Shown here piece by piece: positions 49,936-60,272 of a stretch of DNA of 64,000 nucleotides. Each line of letters begins with the position of its first letter. Position 1 is the first letter of the stretch. Made by a program: the position numbers and the translations under genes. Source of the stretch: JAHQVI01 sp963727575 (lineage in GTDB: Bacteria; Pseudomonadota; Alphaproteobacteria; Rhizobiales; Rhodomicrobiaceae); NCBI GenBank assembly GCA_963727575.1, contig CAVSIA010000034.1:1-64000 (forward strand), in the 5' to 3' direction. The notes beneath the pieces are model-generated. The model was not told the origin of the DNA and did no database searches. It saw nothing but the letters and a program-made list of their open reading frames with translations.

Positions 49936-49949
49936 TCGGAGGGGCGACG

Positions 49950-50357
49950 ATGTTCGACACCAAAATTGCAATTGTACTGCGCGAGGATCTGGCGGCGTGG
50001 CAGAAGCTCAACGTCACCGCCTTTCTGATGACCGGCATCGTCGGGCAAACGCCGGCGCTGATCGGCGAGCCTTACGTCGATGCCGCCGGCAACGATTTCA
50101 ACGCGCTCTGCATCCAGCCGGTGGTCGTGCTCGCCGGCACGCAGGAGACACTGTCGAAAATCCACCGGCGCGCGCTCGAACGCGAGGTTCGGACATCCGC
50201 CTATGTCGAGGAGATGTTCGCAACCGGCCACGACGCCGCCAACCGCGCCGTGTTCGGCGAATTCGGCCCGCAAGACGCCAAGGTGGTCGGCATCGCGCTG
50301 CGAGCGGAGAAGAAGCTGGTCGACAAAATCACCAAGGGCGCGAAGATGCATGGGTGA
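49950..50357 (+). CDS. DUF2000 domain protein
   Basis: This 135-residue soluble protein reads MFDTKIAIVLREDLAAWQKL at its start and has NDFNALCIQPVVVLAG in the middle, fitting DUF2000, a peptidyl-tRNA hydrolase-like fold of unknown function. GGAGGGG precedes the ATG. It follows the MarR gene and is likely its target. The 3' end abuts an IS1380 remnant. Confidence 0.85.
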   Translation: MFDTKIAIVLREDLAAWQKLNVTAFLMTGIVGQTPALIGEPYVDAAGNDFNALCIQPVVVLAGTQETLSKIHRRALEREVRTSAYVEEMFATGHDAANRAVFGEFGPQDAKVVGIALRAEKKLVDKITKGAKMHG

Positions 50358-50800
50358 TCGGCAAGGCGGAATGGACCGGCGGGGAAGCCAACCCGCGCTT
50401 TCTCGTCACCTCGCTGAAGCCGGACGCCTGGAGCGCCAAGCCGCTCTACGAAGATCTCTATTGCAAGCGCGGCGAGATGGAAAACCGCATCAAGGAGGCG
50501 CAAGGCGATCTGTTCGCCGACCGTACCTCCACGGCAACGATGCGGGCCAACCAGTTGCGCCTGTGGTTTGCCTCGATGGCTTACGTTCTGCTCTGCGCGC
50601 TGCGCCGGATCGGCCTGGCTCATACGCAGCTTGCCGCCGCGACCTGTGGCACCATCCGGCTGAAGCTGCTGAAGATCGGCGCGCTGGTGAAAATCAGTGC
50701 ACGTCGGGTCAAGATCGCCTTCGCGTCCGCCTGTCCGGCCGCCGCGGAATGGCGTCTCGCCGCAGCCCGGCTCGCGCATGCCCGCGGCTCCCCCGCGTGA
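50354..50800 (+). pseudogene. IS1380 family transposase C-terminal remnant
   Basis: About 148 C-terminal residues of an IS1380 transposase remain: RFLVTSLKPDAW, LYEDLYCKRGEMENRIKEAQ (containing the catalytic Glu region), DLFADRTSTATMRANQLRLW and RRIGLAHTQLAAATCGTIRL. The first 300 residues are missing, and the remnant begins exactly at the DUF2000 stop codon. It is a dead relic of an insertion followed by deletion. The 3' inverted repeat would lie beyond 50800, but I cannot pick it out. Confidence 0.85.
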
Positions 50801-51009
50801 CACGCTAAGCTGCAACGCGCCTCTTTCGCAGCATACCCCGAGGCCCACTGGAGATCGAACAACCCGAGCCGATTCTCGAAGCCGGTCGCGCAGTCCGCGC
50901 CACCCACAAGCACGCCGCGCGGCAACGCCGAACGCCAAGCGGACGGATGACGACGCCATGACTTCAGCCGTGTGAGAAATGCGGGCTAAGTCTGCAGGAG
51001 GAGGCGTTC

Positions 51010-51228
51010 GTGGTGCAGGCAGCGCTTCCTTCAGTGATAATAAATGCTCCTGACCACCCGCTAGTGACCACAGCTGAACGATTTGCAATCGCGACGTATT
51101 GTAACAATTCTAGCTATTTTCGCTTGGCGCGGAGACTTGAGATGCCTCTGGTGTGGAGCCTCGTAGATGAAAACGGCGCTCTTGCGACGGTTTTAAAAAT
51201 CACGCCATCTCTCTGCAAGAAAGAATGA
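51010..51228 (+). CDS. Possible small protein of unknown function
   Basis: A 72-residue frame starts at GTG with a very good ribosome binding site (AGGAGGAGG, 5-nt spacing). The product starts MVQAALPSVIINAPDHPLVT and ends basic (SLCKKE). Its composition is much lower in GC than the surroundings, and it lies in the 460-nt gap downstream of an IS relic, so it may be imported or spurious. No family recognised. Confidence 0.3.
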   Translation: MVQAALPSVIINAPDHPLVTTAERFAIATYCNNSSYFRLARRLEMPLVWSLVDENGALATVLKITPSLCKKE

Positions 51229-51262
51229 GCGGTTTAAGCGCGTACCGAGTTCAGGGCTCCAA

Positions 51263-52219
51263 TCAACCCTTCGGATAGTCCAGCCCCATCTCGCGATAGC
51301 GCTCCGGGTCCTCGCCCCATTTGTCGCGGACCTTGACGAACAGGAACAGGTGGACCTTCACCTCCAGAGCCTCCTGCAACTCCTGGCGCGCGGACATCGA
51401 GATGCTTTTCACCGTCGCTCCGGCTGCGCCGAGCACGATCTTTTTCTGGCTTTCGCGCTCGACGAAGATGGTCTGCTCGATGCGGATGCTGCCGTCCTTC
51501 AGGGTCTTCCAGTCGGTGGTCTCGACGGTGGAGGCGTAGGGCAGCTCGTCATGCAGGCGGGCGTAGAGCTTTTCGCGGGTGACCTCGGCCGCCCAATGGC
51601 GCTGCGGGGCGTCGCTGATCTGGTCTTCCGGGTAAAGCCACGGGCCGGGCGGAACGATGCCCGAGAGATAGGTCTTCAAATGCCCCACGCCGCTGCCGGA
51701 CTCCGCGGAAATCATGAAGATCCGGTCGAAATGGCCGTATTCGGCGCCCTTTTCGGCCAGTTGCAGAAGCATCGGCTTGTCGTCGCGCCCGATCCGGTCG
51801 ACCTTGTTGAGGGCAAGCGCAACGGGCATTTTCAGCATCCTGGAGCTTTCCAGGATGGCTTGGTTTTCGTCGTCGATGCCCTTCGCCGCATCGATCATCA
51901 GCACGACGGCATCGGCATCATGCGCCCCGCCCCATGCCGCATCGACCATGGCGCGGTCGAGCCGCCGCTTGGGACGGAAGATGCCCGGCGTGTCGACGAG
52001 GATCACCTGCGCCTGGCCGTCGATCATGATGCCGCGGATCTGCGTCCTGGTGGTCTGCACCTTGTGCGAGACGATCGAGACCTTGGTGCCGACCAGCCGG
52101 TTGGTCAGCGTCGACTTGCCGGCATTCGGCGCGCCGATAATGCTGACGAAGCCGCAGCGCGTTTCGCCGCTGACCTGTCCGTCCGGCGCATCCGCCGCCG
52201 ATTGTTCGACTTCCGTCAT
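51263..52219 (-). CDS. era: GTPase Era
   Basis: This essential GTPase binds the 3' end of 16S rRNA and supports 30S assembly. Its 318 residues include G1 GAPNAGKST, G3 DTPGIF, G4 NKVDR and G5 SAESG, and a C-terminal KH domain (SQKKIVLGAAGATVKSIS). The ATG overlaps the rnc stop (ATGA), showing coupling. Confidence 0.95.
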   Translation of the reverse strand: MTEVEQSAADAPDGQVSGETRCGFVSIIGAPNAGKSTLTNRLVGTKVSIVSHKVQTTRTQIRGIMIDGQAQVILVDTPGIFRPKRRLDRAMVDAAWGGAHDADAVVLMIDAAKGIDDENQAILESSRMLKMPVALALNKVDRIGRDDKPMLLQLAEKGAEYGHFDRIFMISAESGSGVGHLKTYLSGIVPPGPWLYPEDQISDAPQRHWAAEVTREKLYARLHDELPYASTVETTDWKTLKDGSIRIEQTIFVERESQKKIVLGAAGATVKSISMSARQELQEALEVKVHLFLFVKVRDKWGEDPERYREMGLDYPKG

Positions 52220-52980
52220 TGCTCGACTTCCCAAACGCCTTCGCGCACCAGCATCTCGGTTGCGGCGGCCTGCTCGGCGGCGCGCCGGGAGGAGCCCTTG
52301 CCGCGGGCCGGCTCCAGCCCTTCCACACGCACCTCATAGACGAAGACCGGGGCGTGATCCGGCCCTGAACTGGCGACCTTGATATAGCGCGGCAGCTTGG
52401 TCTCGCCGCGCGACTGGACCCATTCCTGCAGCGCCGTCTTGGCGTCCACGGGGATGGTCTCGATTTCGGCAGCGCGCGGGGCCCAATAGGCGACGATCAC
52501 CTCTTTGACCGGTTCCCAGCCGCCGTCGACATAGATCGCACCGAGCAACGCCTCGCAGCCATCGGCGAGGATGGTGCGCTTGCGACGTCCGCCGGCAAGC
52601 GCCTCGCTGTCGCCGAGCTTGATGTGCGGGCCGAGCACCATCTCCTCAGCAACATGCGCGCATGTCTCCTTGCGCACAAGGCTGTTGAAGCGGCGCGCCA
52701 GCTCGCCTTCGGGCGCATCGGGAAAGGCGTGGAACAGATGCTCGGCCACCGCGAGCCCGAGCACCCGGTCGCCGAGAAACTCGAGCCGCTCGTAATTGAC
52801 GTGGCCCTTCTGCCCGTGGGCCGCGCTCGAATGCGTCAGCGCCTCGTGCAGCAGCATCCTGTTGCGGAATGTGTAGCGGATCCGCTCTTGCAGCTTTCTC
52901 AGGTCGGGACGCGTTGCCACGGACGTCAGCGGATCAGGTCGAAGAAACGCGACCAGCGGATCTGGAACGGCCAGCGCCAC
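52216..52980 (-). CDS. rnc: Ribonuclease III
   Basis: This double-strand-specific endonuclease processes rRNA precursors. The catalytic signature NYERLEFLGDRVLGL is intact, with the later Asp/Glu in DGCEALLGAIYVDGG, followed by a C-terminal dsRNA-binding domain ending in SSRRAAEQAAATEML. The annotated start at 52980 is a GTG that overlaps lepB by 55 nt; a GTG at 52920, just past the lepB stop, would give a protein 20 residues shorter and is an alternative. The lepB-rnc-era order is standard. Confidence 0.93.
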   Translation of the reverse strand: MALAVPDPLVAFLRPDPLTSVATRPDLRKLQERIRYTFRNRMLLHEALTHSSAAHGQKGHVNYERLEFLGDRVLGLAVAEHLFHAFPDAPEGELARRFNSLVRKETCAHVAEEMVLGPHIKLGDSEALAGGRRKRTILADGCEALLGAIYVDGGWEPVKEVIVAYWAPRAAEIETIPVDAKTALQEWVQSRGETKLPRYIKVASSGPDHAPVFVYEVRVEGLEPARGKGSSRRAAEQAAATEMLVREGVWEVEQ

Positions 52981-53708
52981 GGAGCGAACCAGCTCGCCTC
53001 TTCCTCGATCGAGAAGAAGATGATATCGGCGCGGCCGACGAAATTCTCGTAGGGCACGAAACCGACGCCGCTGTAGCCGCGGAACCGGCTGTCGGCGGAA
53101 TTGTCGCGATTGTCGCCCATCATGAAGTAATGGCCTGGCGGCACCACGAATATCTCGGTGTCATCGCCGGTGGAACGCCCGCAATCGAGCGTATTGTAGG
53201 TGACGCCGTTGGGCATCGTCTCCCGGTAGCGGGCAATACGGGCGTCGCGATCGCCGCCCAGGTTGCAGGCGCTGCCGGGGCCGACATAGTCCTCGACCTT
53301 TTCGCGCTTCACCGCCTCGCCGTTGATATGCAACACGCCGTCGATCATCTGGATCTGATCGCCGGGAAGGCCGATGACGCGCTTGATATAGTCGGTCTCG
53401 TTATCGCGCGGCAGCTTGAAAACCGCCACGTCGCCGCGTTTCGGCGTCGATGCGAAGATGCGGCCTTCGAACAGGTCGAAGCCCCATGGGAAGGAATATT
53501 TGCTGTAGCCGTAGCTGAATTTGGAGACGAACAGATAGTCGCCGATGAGCAGCGTCGGGATCATCGAGCCGGACGGGATGTTGAACGGCTGGTAGAGGAA
53601 AACGTGCACGGTGAACGCGATGATCAGCGCATGAATGATCACACGAAGCGACTCGAGCAAGCTCTCGCCTTCCTTGGTCTTTTCCTTCGCGTCCGCCTCG
53701 TCGCTCAT
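52926..53708 (-). CDS. lepB: Signal peptidase I
   Basis: This inner-membrane protease removes signal peptides from exported proteins. It has 260 residues, one N-terminal span (VIIHALIIAFTVHVFLY), the catalytic Ser in PSGSMIPTL, the Lys in DYIKRVIGLPGD, and the conserved YFMMGDNRDNSADSR. It overlaps rnc and lies in the acpS-lepB-rnc-era cluster. Confidence 0.95.
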   Translation of the reverse strand: MSDEADAKEKTKEGESLLESLRVIIHALIIAFTVHVFLYQPFNIPSGSMIPTLLIGDYLFVSKFSYGYSKYSFPWGFDLFEGRIFASTPKRGDVAVFKLPRDNETDYIKRVIGLPGDQIQMIDGVLHINGEAVKREKVEDYVGPGSACNLGGDRDARIARYRETMPNGVTYNTLDCGRSTGDDTEIFVVPPGHYFMMGDNRDNSADSRFRGYSGVGFVPYENFVGRADIIFFSIEEEASWFAPWRWPFQIRWSRFFDLIR

Positions 53709-53820
53709 CAGGTCCGTTCCCGCTCAATCACTTCGGTTCCCCGCTGACATAATACCATCGCCGCTCAAACGCAAATAGGACCGCATTTTCGCGGAGGCAA
53801 ATCAAAATCTCCCTGACCGG

Positions 53821-54219
53821 CTAAGCCGGCACGGCGGAGATGATGACGATGGCCTGGGCGAGGGGAAAGTCGTCGGTAATGGTGACGTCGATCTGCGCCC
53901 GGTGGCCGTCCGGGATCAGCGATCGCAGGCGCTTTTCGGCGCCGCCGGTCAGCATCATGGTCGGCTTGCCGGACGGCAGGTTGACCACGCCCATGTCGCG
54001 CCAGAACACGCCCTGGCTGAGCCCCGTGCCGAGCGCCTTGGCGCAGGCCTCCTTGGCGGCGAAGCGCTTTGCGTAGGATGCCGCACGCAGCCGGCGGCGG
54101 TCCGATTTCTGCCGTTCGATGTCGGTGAAGATGCGCGTCAGGAAGCGCTCGCCGTAGCGCTCGATGGAGTGTTCGATGCGGCGAATGTCGGTGGTATCGC
54201 TGCCCAGGCCCAGGATCAT
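53821..54219 (-). CDS. acpS: Holo-[acyl-carrier-protein] synthase
   Basis: This enzyme attaches 4'-phosphopantetheine from CoA to ACP. It has 132 residues, with the Mg2+-binding motif GLGSDTTDIRRIE and RFAAKEACAKALGTG, both intact. The ATG at 54219 is preferred over an upstream ATG at 54267. It is 19 nt downstream of pdxJ. Confidence 0.94.
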   Translation of the reverse strand: MILGLGSDTTDIRRIEHSIERYGERFLTRIFTDIERQKSDRRRLRAASYAKRFAAKEACAKALGTGLSQGVFWRDMGVVNLPSGKPTMMLTGGAEKRLRSLIPDGHRAQIDVTITDDFPLAQAIVIISAVPA

Positions 54220-54238
54220 CGCGCGTCCCGTCGTTCGA

Positions 54239-54988
54239 TCAGACGTCTTGGCGGCGCCGCCCGGCATCCATCAGCGTTTTCATGCGCCGCACGGCATCGG
54301 CCAGCCCGGTGAACAAAGCCTCGCCGATGAGGAAATGGCCGATATTCAGCTCGACGATCTCCGGGATGGCGGCAACCGGCCCGACGCTATCGTATGTCAA
54401 TCCGTGGCCCGCGTGAACCTCCAGGCCGAGACTGGCCGCGAGGCCCGCCGCCTCCACCAGCCGCGCCAGCTCCGAGCCGAAGCGCGCCGTCTCGCCTTCG
54501 AGCGCGGCTTCGCAATACGTTCCGGTGTGCAGTTCGACGATGTCCGCGCCGACCTGCCGCGCCGCTTCGACCTGGGCGGGATCGGGGTCGATAAACAGCG
54601 ACACGCGGATCCCGGCCTCCTGGAGTTTCGCCGTATACGCCGTCAGGTGCTCGCGCTGGCCGGCGACGTCGAGGCCGCCCTCGGTGGTCAGTTCCGCGCG
54701 CCGCTCCGGCACCAGGCAGCAGGCGTGCGGCTGTCGCGCAACGGCGATGCCGAGCATTTCCTCGGTCGCGGCCATTTCCAGATTGAGCGGACGATCGAGG
54801 CCGGACAGATGCAGGATGTCCTCGTCGCGGATATGGCGCCGGTCCTCGCGCAGATGCGCGGTGATGCCGTCGGCACCGGCCTCGATGGAAAGAAGCGCCG
54901 CGCGCAAGGGATCGGGATGCGCGCCGCCGCGGGCGTTACGGATTGTGGCGACGTGATCGACGTTCACGCCGAGACGCAATGGACGCAT
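54239..54988 (-). CDS. pdxJ: Pyridoxine 5'-phosphate synthase
   Basis: This enzyme condenses 3-amino-1-hydroxyacetone phosphate with deoxyxylulose phosphate in the DXP-dependent vitamin B6 pathway. It has 249 residues as a TIM barrel: LRLGVNVDHVATIRNARGG at the start (catalytic His), GADGITAHLREDRRHI, and later HAGHGLT and ELNIGHFLIGEA. It lies 6 nt after the DUF2062 gene and just before acpS, typical of the class. Confidence 0.95.
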   Translation of the reverse strand: MRPLRLGVNVDHVATIRNARGGAHPDPLRAALLSIEAGADGITAHLREDRRHIRDEDILHLSGLDRPLNLEMAATEEMLGIAVARQPHACCLVPERRAELTTEGGLDVAGQREHLTAYTAKLQEAGIRVSLFIDPDPAQVEAARQVGADIVELHTGTYCEAALEGETARFGSELARLVEAAGLAASLGLEVHAGHGLTYDSVGPVAAIPEIVELNIGHFLIGEALFTGLADAVRRMKTLMDAGRRRQDV

Positions 54989-54994
54989 CGGCTC

Positions 54995-55594
54995 TCAGCT
55001 TCCTATCTGCGGCGCGGCCGTGCGCAGACCCGTGCGGCCGCGTTTGCGGGCATGGGTGGCGCCGATCATCCGCCGCACGCCGACATAGGCGAGACAGGCT
55101 GCGAAGATGCCGAGCGGCAGCGATCCCACCACCATCGGCTTGAAGATAGGCCAGAAGCTTTGCAGCGCGTCAAGAATTGCCGCGGACGACCCTCTGACGA
55201 CGCTGTCCATCAGCACCTGGCCGCGCGCGTGCAGATCGACCAGCCGGCCGCTGGCGGTGGCGCCGAGCAGGATGTTGCCGAGGTTGAAGGTCGCGAACCA
55301 GATCACCGGATAGGTCAGCGGATTGCCGACGAAGGAGGCGAGCACCGAGGCCAGCAGGCTGCCGCGCATGAGCCAGGCGATCACGCCGGCAATGATGAGC
55401 TGGACGCCCAGAAACGGCGTGAACACGGCGAACACGCCGGCAGCCGCCCCGACCGCGATCCTGTGAGGCGACGACGGCAAGCGCCTGAGGCGCCAGAAAA
55501 TATATTGGGCCGAACGGGTCCAGCTTCGCCTCGGCCACAGCAGCAACCGCAGGCGTTCGCCTAGTCCGACAGCTCTTCCTTGTTTGAATAGCAT
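54995..55594 (-). CDS. DUF2062 membrane protein
   Basis: This 199-residue protein has hydrophobic spans (IAVGAAAGVFAVFTPFLGVQ; PLTYPVIWFATFNLGNILLG) characteristic of DUF2062, including the conserved FTPFLG and GNPLTYP. Function unknown; it is a regular neighbour of pdxJ in Rhizobiales. The ATG at 55594 follows AGGGAAC; the frame opens further upstream without a good start. Confidence 0.9.
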   Translation of the reverse strand: MLFKQGRAVGLGERLRLLLWPRRSWTRSAQYIFWRLRRLPSSPHRIAVGAAAGVFAVFTPFLGVQLIIAGVIAWLMRGSLLASVLASFVGNPLTYPVIWFATFNLGNILLGATASGRLVDLHARGQVLMDSVVRGSSAAILDALQSFWPIFKPMVVGSLPLGIFAACLAYVGVRRMIGATHARKRGRTGLRTAAPQIGS

Positions 55595-55967
55595 TTCAGT
55601 TCCCTGCGGCTGCAGGCGGTCCGACCCAGTCCGGCGTCGAACCCGTTCACTCGATCCCAGCCGCAAAATGTAATTACTGCAGCGCACTTATGCCAGATCG
55701 CTCATGGCTGCGCTGCAAAAAATCGGAGTATCTGAGAGCTTTCCCCGATCACTTGCCAATCCGATCATGAAGCCAAAATGAGCGCGAATCACGGCGATAC
55801 TCATTGCCAATGTGGCAATTATGGGGGGTGGGCAAGCCCGAAGGCGGCTGGATAAGCGACGGAGCCGCATCCCTGCGACAATAAGCCGGGCTCCGTCCCC
55901 GGAGCGGCAGAGGCGCACCAAGGCAGGCCACGGAGCGGCAGCACGATCTTCGCACCGGGCATGAAGG
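55595..55967. other. Gene-free interval with a perfect palindrome
   Basis: About 370 nt with no coding frame. It contains ATTGCCA-atg-TGGCAAT at 55803-55819, a perfect inverted repeat that may be an operator. The flanking genes both point left. Confidence 0.45.
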
Positions 55968-57605
55968 TCACGGCTGCGGCGCATTTTCGCGCCTTGCTCG
56001 CTCCCGCAGCTCGCGCCGGATGATCTTGCCTGTCGTCGTCATCGGCAGAGCGTCGACGAAGGCGACCTCGCGCGGATATTCGTGGGCCGCTAGGCGCGCC
56101 TTCACATGGCTCGCAAGCTCGCTGGCAAGGCTGTCGCTCGCTGCGTGGCCAGGCTTCAGCACCACGTAAGCCTTGACGATCTCGCCGCGCGCCGCATCCG
56201 GCTTGCCGACCGCCGCGGCCATCTCCACCGCCAGATGACGCATCAGGCAGTCCTCGATCTCGGCGGGGCCGATCCGGTAGCCGGAGGAATTGATGATGTC
56301 GTCGTCGCGGCCGACAAAGCGGATGCGGCCGTCCGGCTCGCGCGCGCCCTGGTCGCCGGTGATCAGCCAGTCGCCGATGAATTTGGCCCGCGTCGCCTCC
56401 TCATTCGCCCAATAGCCGAGAAACATCACCGGGTCGGGACGCTTCACCGCGATCATGCCCGGCGTTCCCGGCGGCAGCTCGCGGCCCGCATCGTCGATCA
56501 CGCCGAGCTCATGGCCGGGCACGGGCTGCCCCATCACGCCGGGCACCGCCTCCATGATCGCCGCGCAGGAGGAGACGATCATGTTGCATTCGGTCTGGCC
56601 GTAAAACTCGTTGATGGTCACGCCGAGCACCTTGCGTCCCCAGTCGAGCAGCTCCGCGCCCAGCGTCTCGCCGCCGCTCGCCACGCTGCGCATCTCGACC
56701 TGCCGGCCCGCCGCCGGATCGGCGACGGCGCGCATCAGCTTCAGCGCGGTCGGCGGCAGGAAGGCGTTGCGGACGCCGTATTTGCGGATCAGCTCGAACG
56801 CCGCCTCGCCGGTGAATTTGGCGAAGCGCTTGGCGACGATCGGCACGCCATGATGCAGCGCCGGCATCAGCACGTCGAGCAGGCCGCCGATCCAGGCCCA
56901 GTCGGCCGGCGTCCAGATGCGGTCGCCCGGCTGCGGCAGGAAATCGTGGCTCATCTCGACGCCGGGCAGGTGGCCGAGCAGCACGCGATGGGCGTGGAGC
57001 GCGCCCTTCGGCGGGCCGGTCGTGCCGGAGGTATAGATGATCACGGCAGGGTCTTCGGCGCGGGTTTCGGCAGGGGCGAAGGCGGTCGACTGCGCGGCAC
57101 GCAGGGCATGGAAATCGCGCGCGCCGTCCGCCTCGCCGTCGATGCTCAGCACCACCTTCAGCCCAGGCAGCGCCGCCCGCAGCGCAGCGATCTTGGCCGC
57201 ACCCTCGCGATTGGTGATCACCGCCGCGGCGCCGGAATTGGCGAGCCGGTATTCCAGCGCCTCGGCGCCGAACAGGGTGAACAGCGGAATGGCGATGCCG
57301 CCGAGCTTGTACACGGCAATATGGCTGTAAGCGGTCTCCGGGGTCTGCGGCAGCAGGATACCGACGCGGTCGCCGCGCGCGATGCCTTCGCCAAGCAGCA
57401 GGTTGGCGGTCTGGTTGGAGAGATCGCGGAGATCGGCGTAAGTGAAGGTCCGGTCGCCGTCGTCGCGCGCGTCGATCAGGGCGAGACGGTCCGGCTCGGC
57501 AGCGGCCCAGCGGTCGCAGACATCGACGCCGATATTGTAGAATTCGGGGATATCCCAGCGGAAGCGGGCGCGCAACTCGTCATAGGTGGATGCGGCGGGC
57601 AGCAT
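55968..57605 (-). CDS. AMP-dependent acyl-CoA synthetase
   Basis: This 545-residue adenylate-forming enzyme activates a carboxylic acid through acyl-AMP to acyl-CoA. The P-loop-like IIYTSGTTGPPKGALHAH, FYGQTECNM, the hinge GDWLITGDQG and the catalytic Lys in TTTGKIIRREL are all present. It resembles the acetyl/medium-chain group. The ATG at 57605 has the near-perfect AAGGAGG. A specific substrate cannot be read off. Confidence 0.92.
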   Translation of the reverse strand: MLPAASTYDELRARFRWDIPEFYNIGVDVCDRWAAAEPDRLALIDARDDGDRTFTYADLRDLSNQTANLLLGEGIARGDRVGILLPQTPETAYSHIAVYKLGGIAIPLFTLFGAEALEYRLANSGAAAVITNREGAAKIAALRAALPGLKVVLSIDGEADGARDFHALRAAQSTAFAPAETRAEDPAVIIYTSGTTGPPKGALHAHRVLLGHLPGVEMSHDFLPQPGDRIWTPADWAWIGGLLDVLMPALHHGVPIVAKRFAKFTGEAAFELIRKYGVRNAFLPPTALKLMRAVADPAAGRQVEMRSVASGGETLGAELLDWGRKVLGVTINEFYGQTECNMIVSSCAAIMEAVPGVMGQPVPGHELGVIDDAGRELPPGTPGMIAVKRPDPVMFLGYWANEEATRAKFIGDWLITGDQGAREPDGRIRFVGRDDDIINSSGYRIGPAEIEDCLMRHLAVEMAAAVGKPDAARGEIVKAYVVLKPGHAASDSLASELASHVKARLAAHEYPREVAFVDALPMTTTGKIIRRELRERARRENAPQP

Positions 57606-57726
57606 GGCAACCTCCTTCGCTCGTGCACCGACACGCTCACTCATGTGCCCGCGCACGCGCCCCTCGTTGATGCATCGATTTTACCGAACGCCGGCTGGAG
57701 CCGCATTTGGATCGATTCATGAGAGG

Positions 57727-58311
57727 TTATTTCAGGCCGCGGCTTCCCGGCTTGATCGCCGGAATGGCCGCAAGCTCCGGCGGCAAAGCATCGGGCTGAT
57801 AGTTGCGGATGTCCAGCGTGACGAGCGCCGTGAGCGGCAGGCCGAGATCGGCTGTGCCGCCCGACCGGTCGACCAGACACGCCGCCGCGACCGGCTCGCC
57901 GCCTTCCGCCGCGATCGCCTTGATGCATTCGCGCGAGGACAGCCCCGTGGTGACGACGTCCTCCATCATCAGCACCCGCGCGCCGGCCTCGATGGTGAAG
58001 CCGCGCCGCAGCCCGAACTGCCCGTCGACGCGCTCGAAGAACAACGCCGGCACGCCGAGCTGCCGCCCCATCTCATAGCCGACCACCACGCCGCCCATCG
58101 CCGGCGAGGCGACCAGATCGAACGGTCCCTGCCCCGCTGCCCGCAGCTTCCCGGCCAGCGCCCGGCAAAGCCGCTCGCCCCGCCCGGCATCCATCATCAC
58201 CCGCGCGCATTGCAGATAGGTATTGCTACGCAGCCCGGAGGTCAGAATGAAATGCCCGGTAAGCAGCGCCCCGGCGTCGCGGAATTCCTGAAGTACGTCA
58301 TCGTCGGTCAT
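57727..58311 (-). CDS. pyrE: Orotate phosphoribosyltransferase
   Basis: This enzyme makes OMP from orotate and PRPP in pyrimidine synthesis. It has 194 residues and includes the PRPP-binding motif VLMMEDVVTTGLSS and FDLVASPAMGGVVVG. The ATG at 58311 begins the protein just before the first helix. It is single-gene. Confidence 0.93.
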   Translation of the reverse strand: MTDDDVLQEFRDAGALLTGHFILTSGLRSNTYLQCARVMMDAGRGERLCRALAGKLRAAGQGPFDLVASPAMGGVVVGYEMGRQLGVPALFFERVDGQFGLRRGFTIEAGARVLMMEDVVTTGLSSRECIKAIAAEGGEPVAAACLVDRSGGTADLGLPLTALVTLDIRNYQPDALPPELAAIPAIKPGSRGLK

Positions 58312-58406
58312 GAGGGTGGTTTTAGCGCGGGACGCGGGGCGTGGAAACTGGTTTTCCAATGATAGGCAGGTTCGATACAAAAGACGAATTACGTATTAAT
58401 CCCCGC

Positions 58407-58512
58407 GTCGTCCCGGACGCGCCGCAGGCGTGAGCCGGGATCCATGTCTTTCACCTCCCCATACGGCGGAAACCGACACGCGAGTGGCCCCCGGCTCTCC
58501 GGCCGGGGCGAC
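58407..58512. repeat. BIME-like intergenic palindromic repeat
   Basis: GTCGTCCCGG at 58407 and CCGGGGCGAC at 58503-58512 form near-perfect outer inverted arms around GAGCCGGGATCC-type sequence. This type of 100-bp element is scattered through intergenic regions of Rhizobiales genomes. It fills most of the gap 58312-58636; I see no gene there. Confidence 0.65.
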
Positions 58513-58636
58513 GATAAGGCAGGCCGTTTCGTGAGAAAGCCAGCCCTCGGGCTGCGCATAAAGCGGAGTTTCGTATTTCAGCGCTTCACGGGATCCGCTA
58601 AACTCGTGGCGGAAATTGAGACGGGAATAAGTGCCG

Positions 58637-60257
<1,621 letters not shown>

Positions 60258-60272
60258 GCACCGCCGCTCAAC

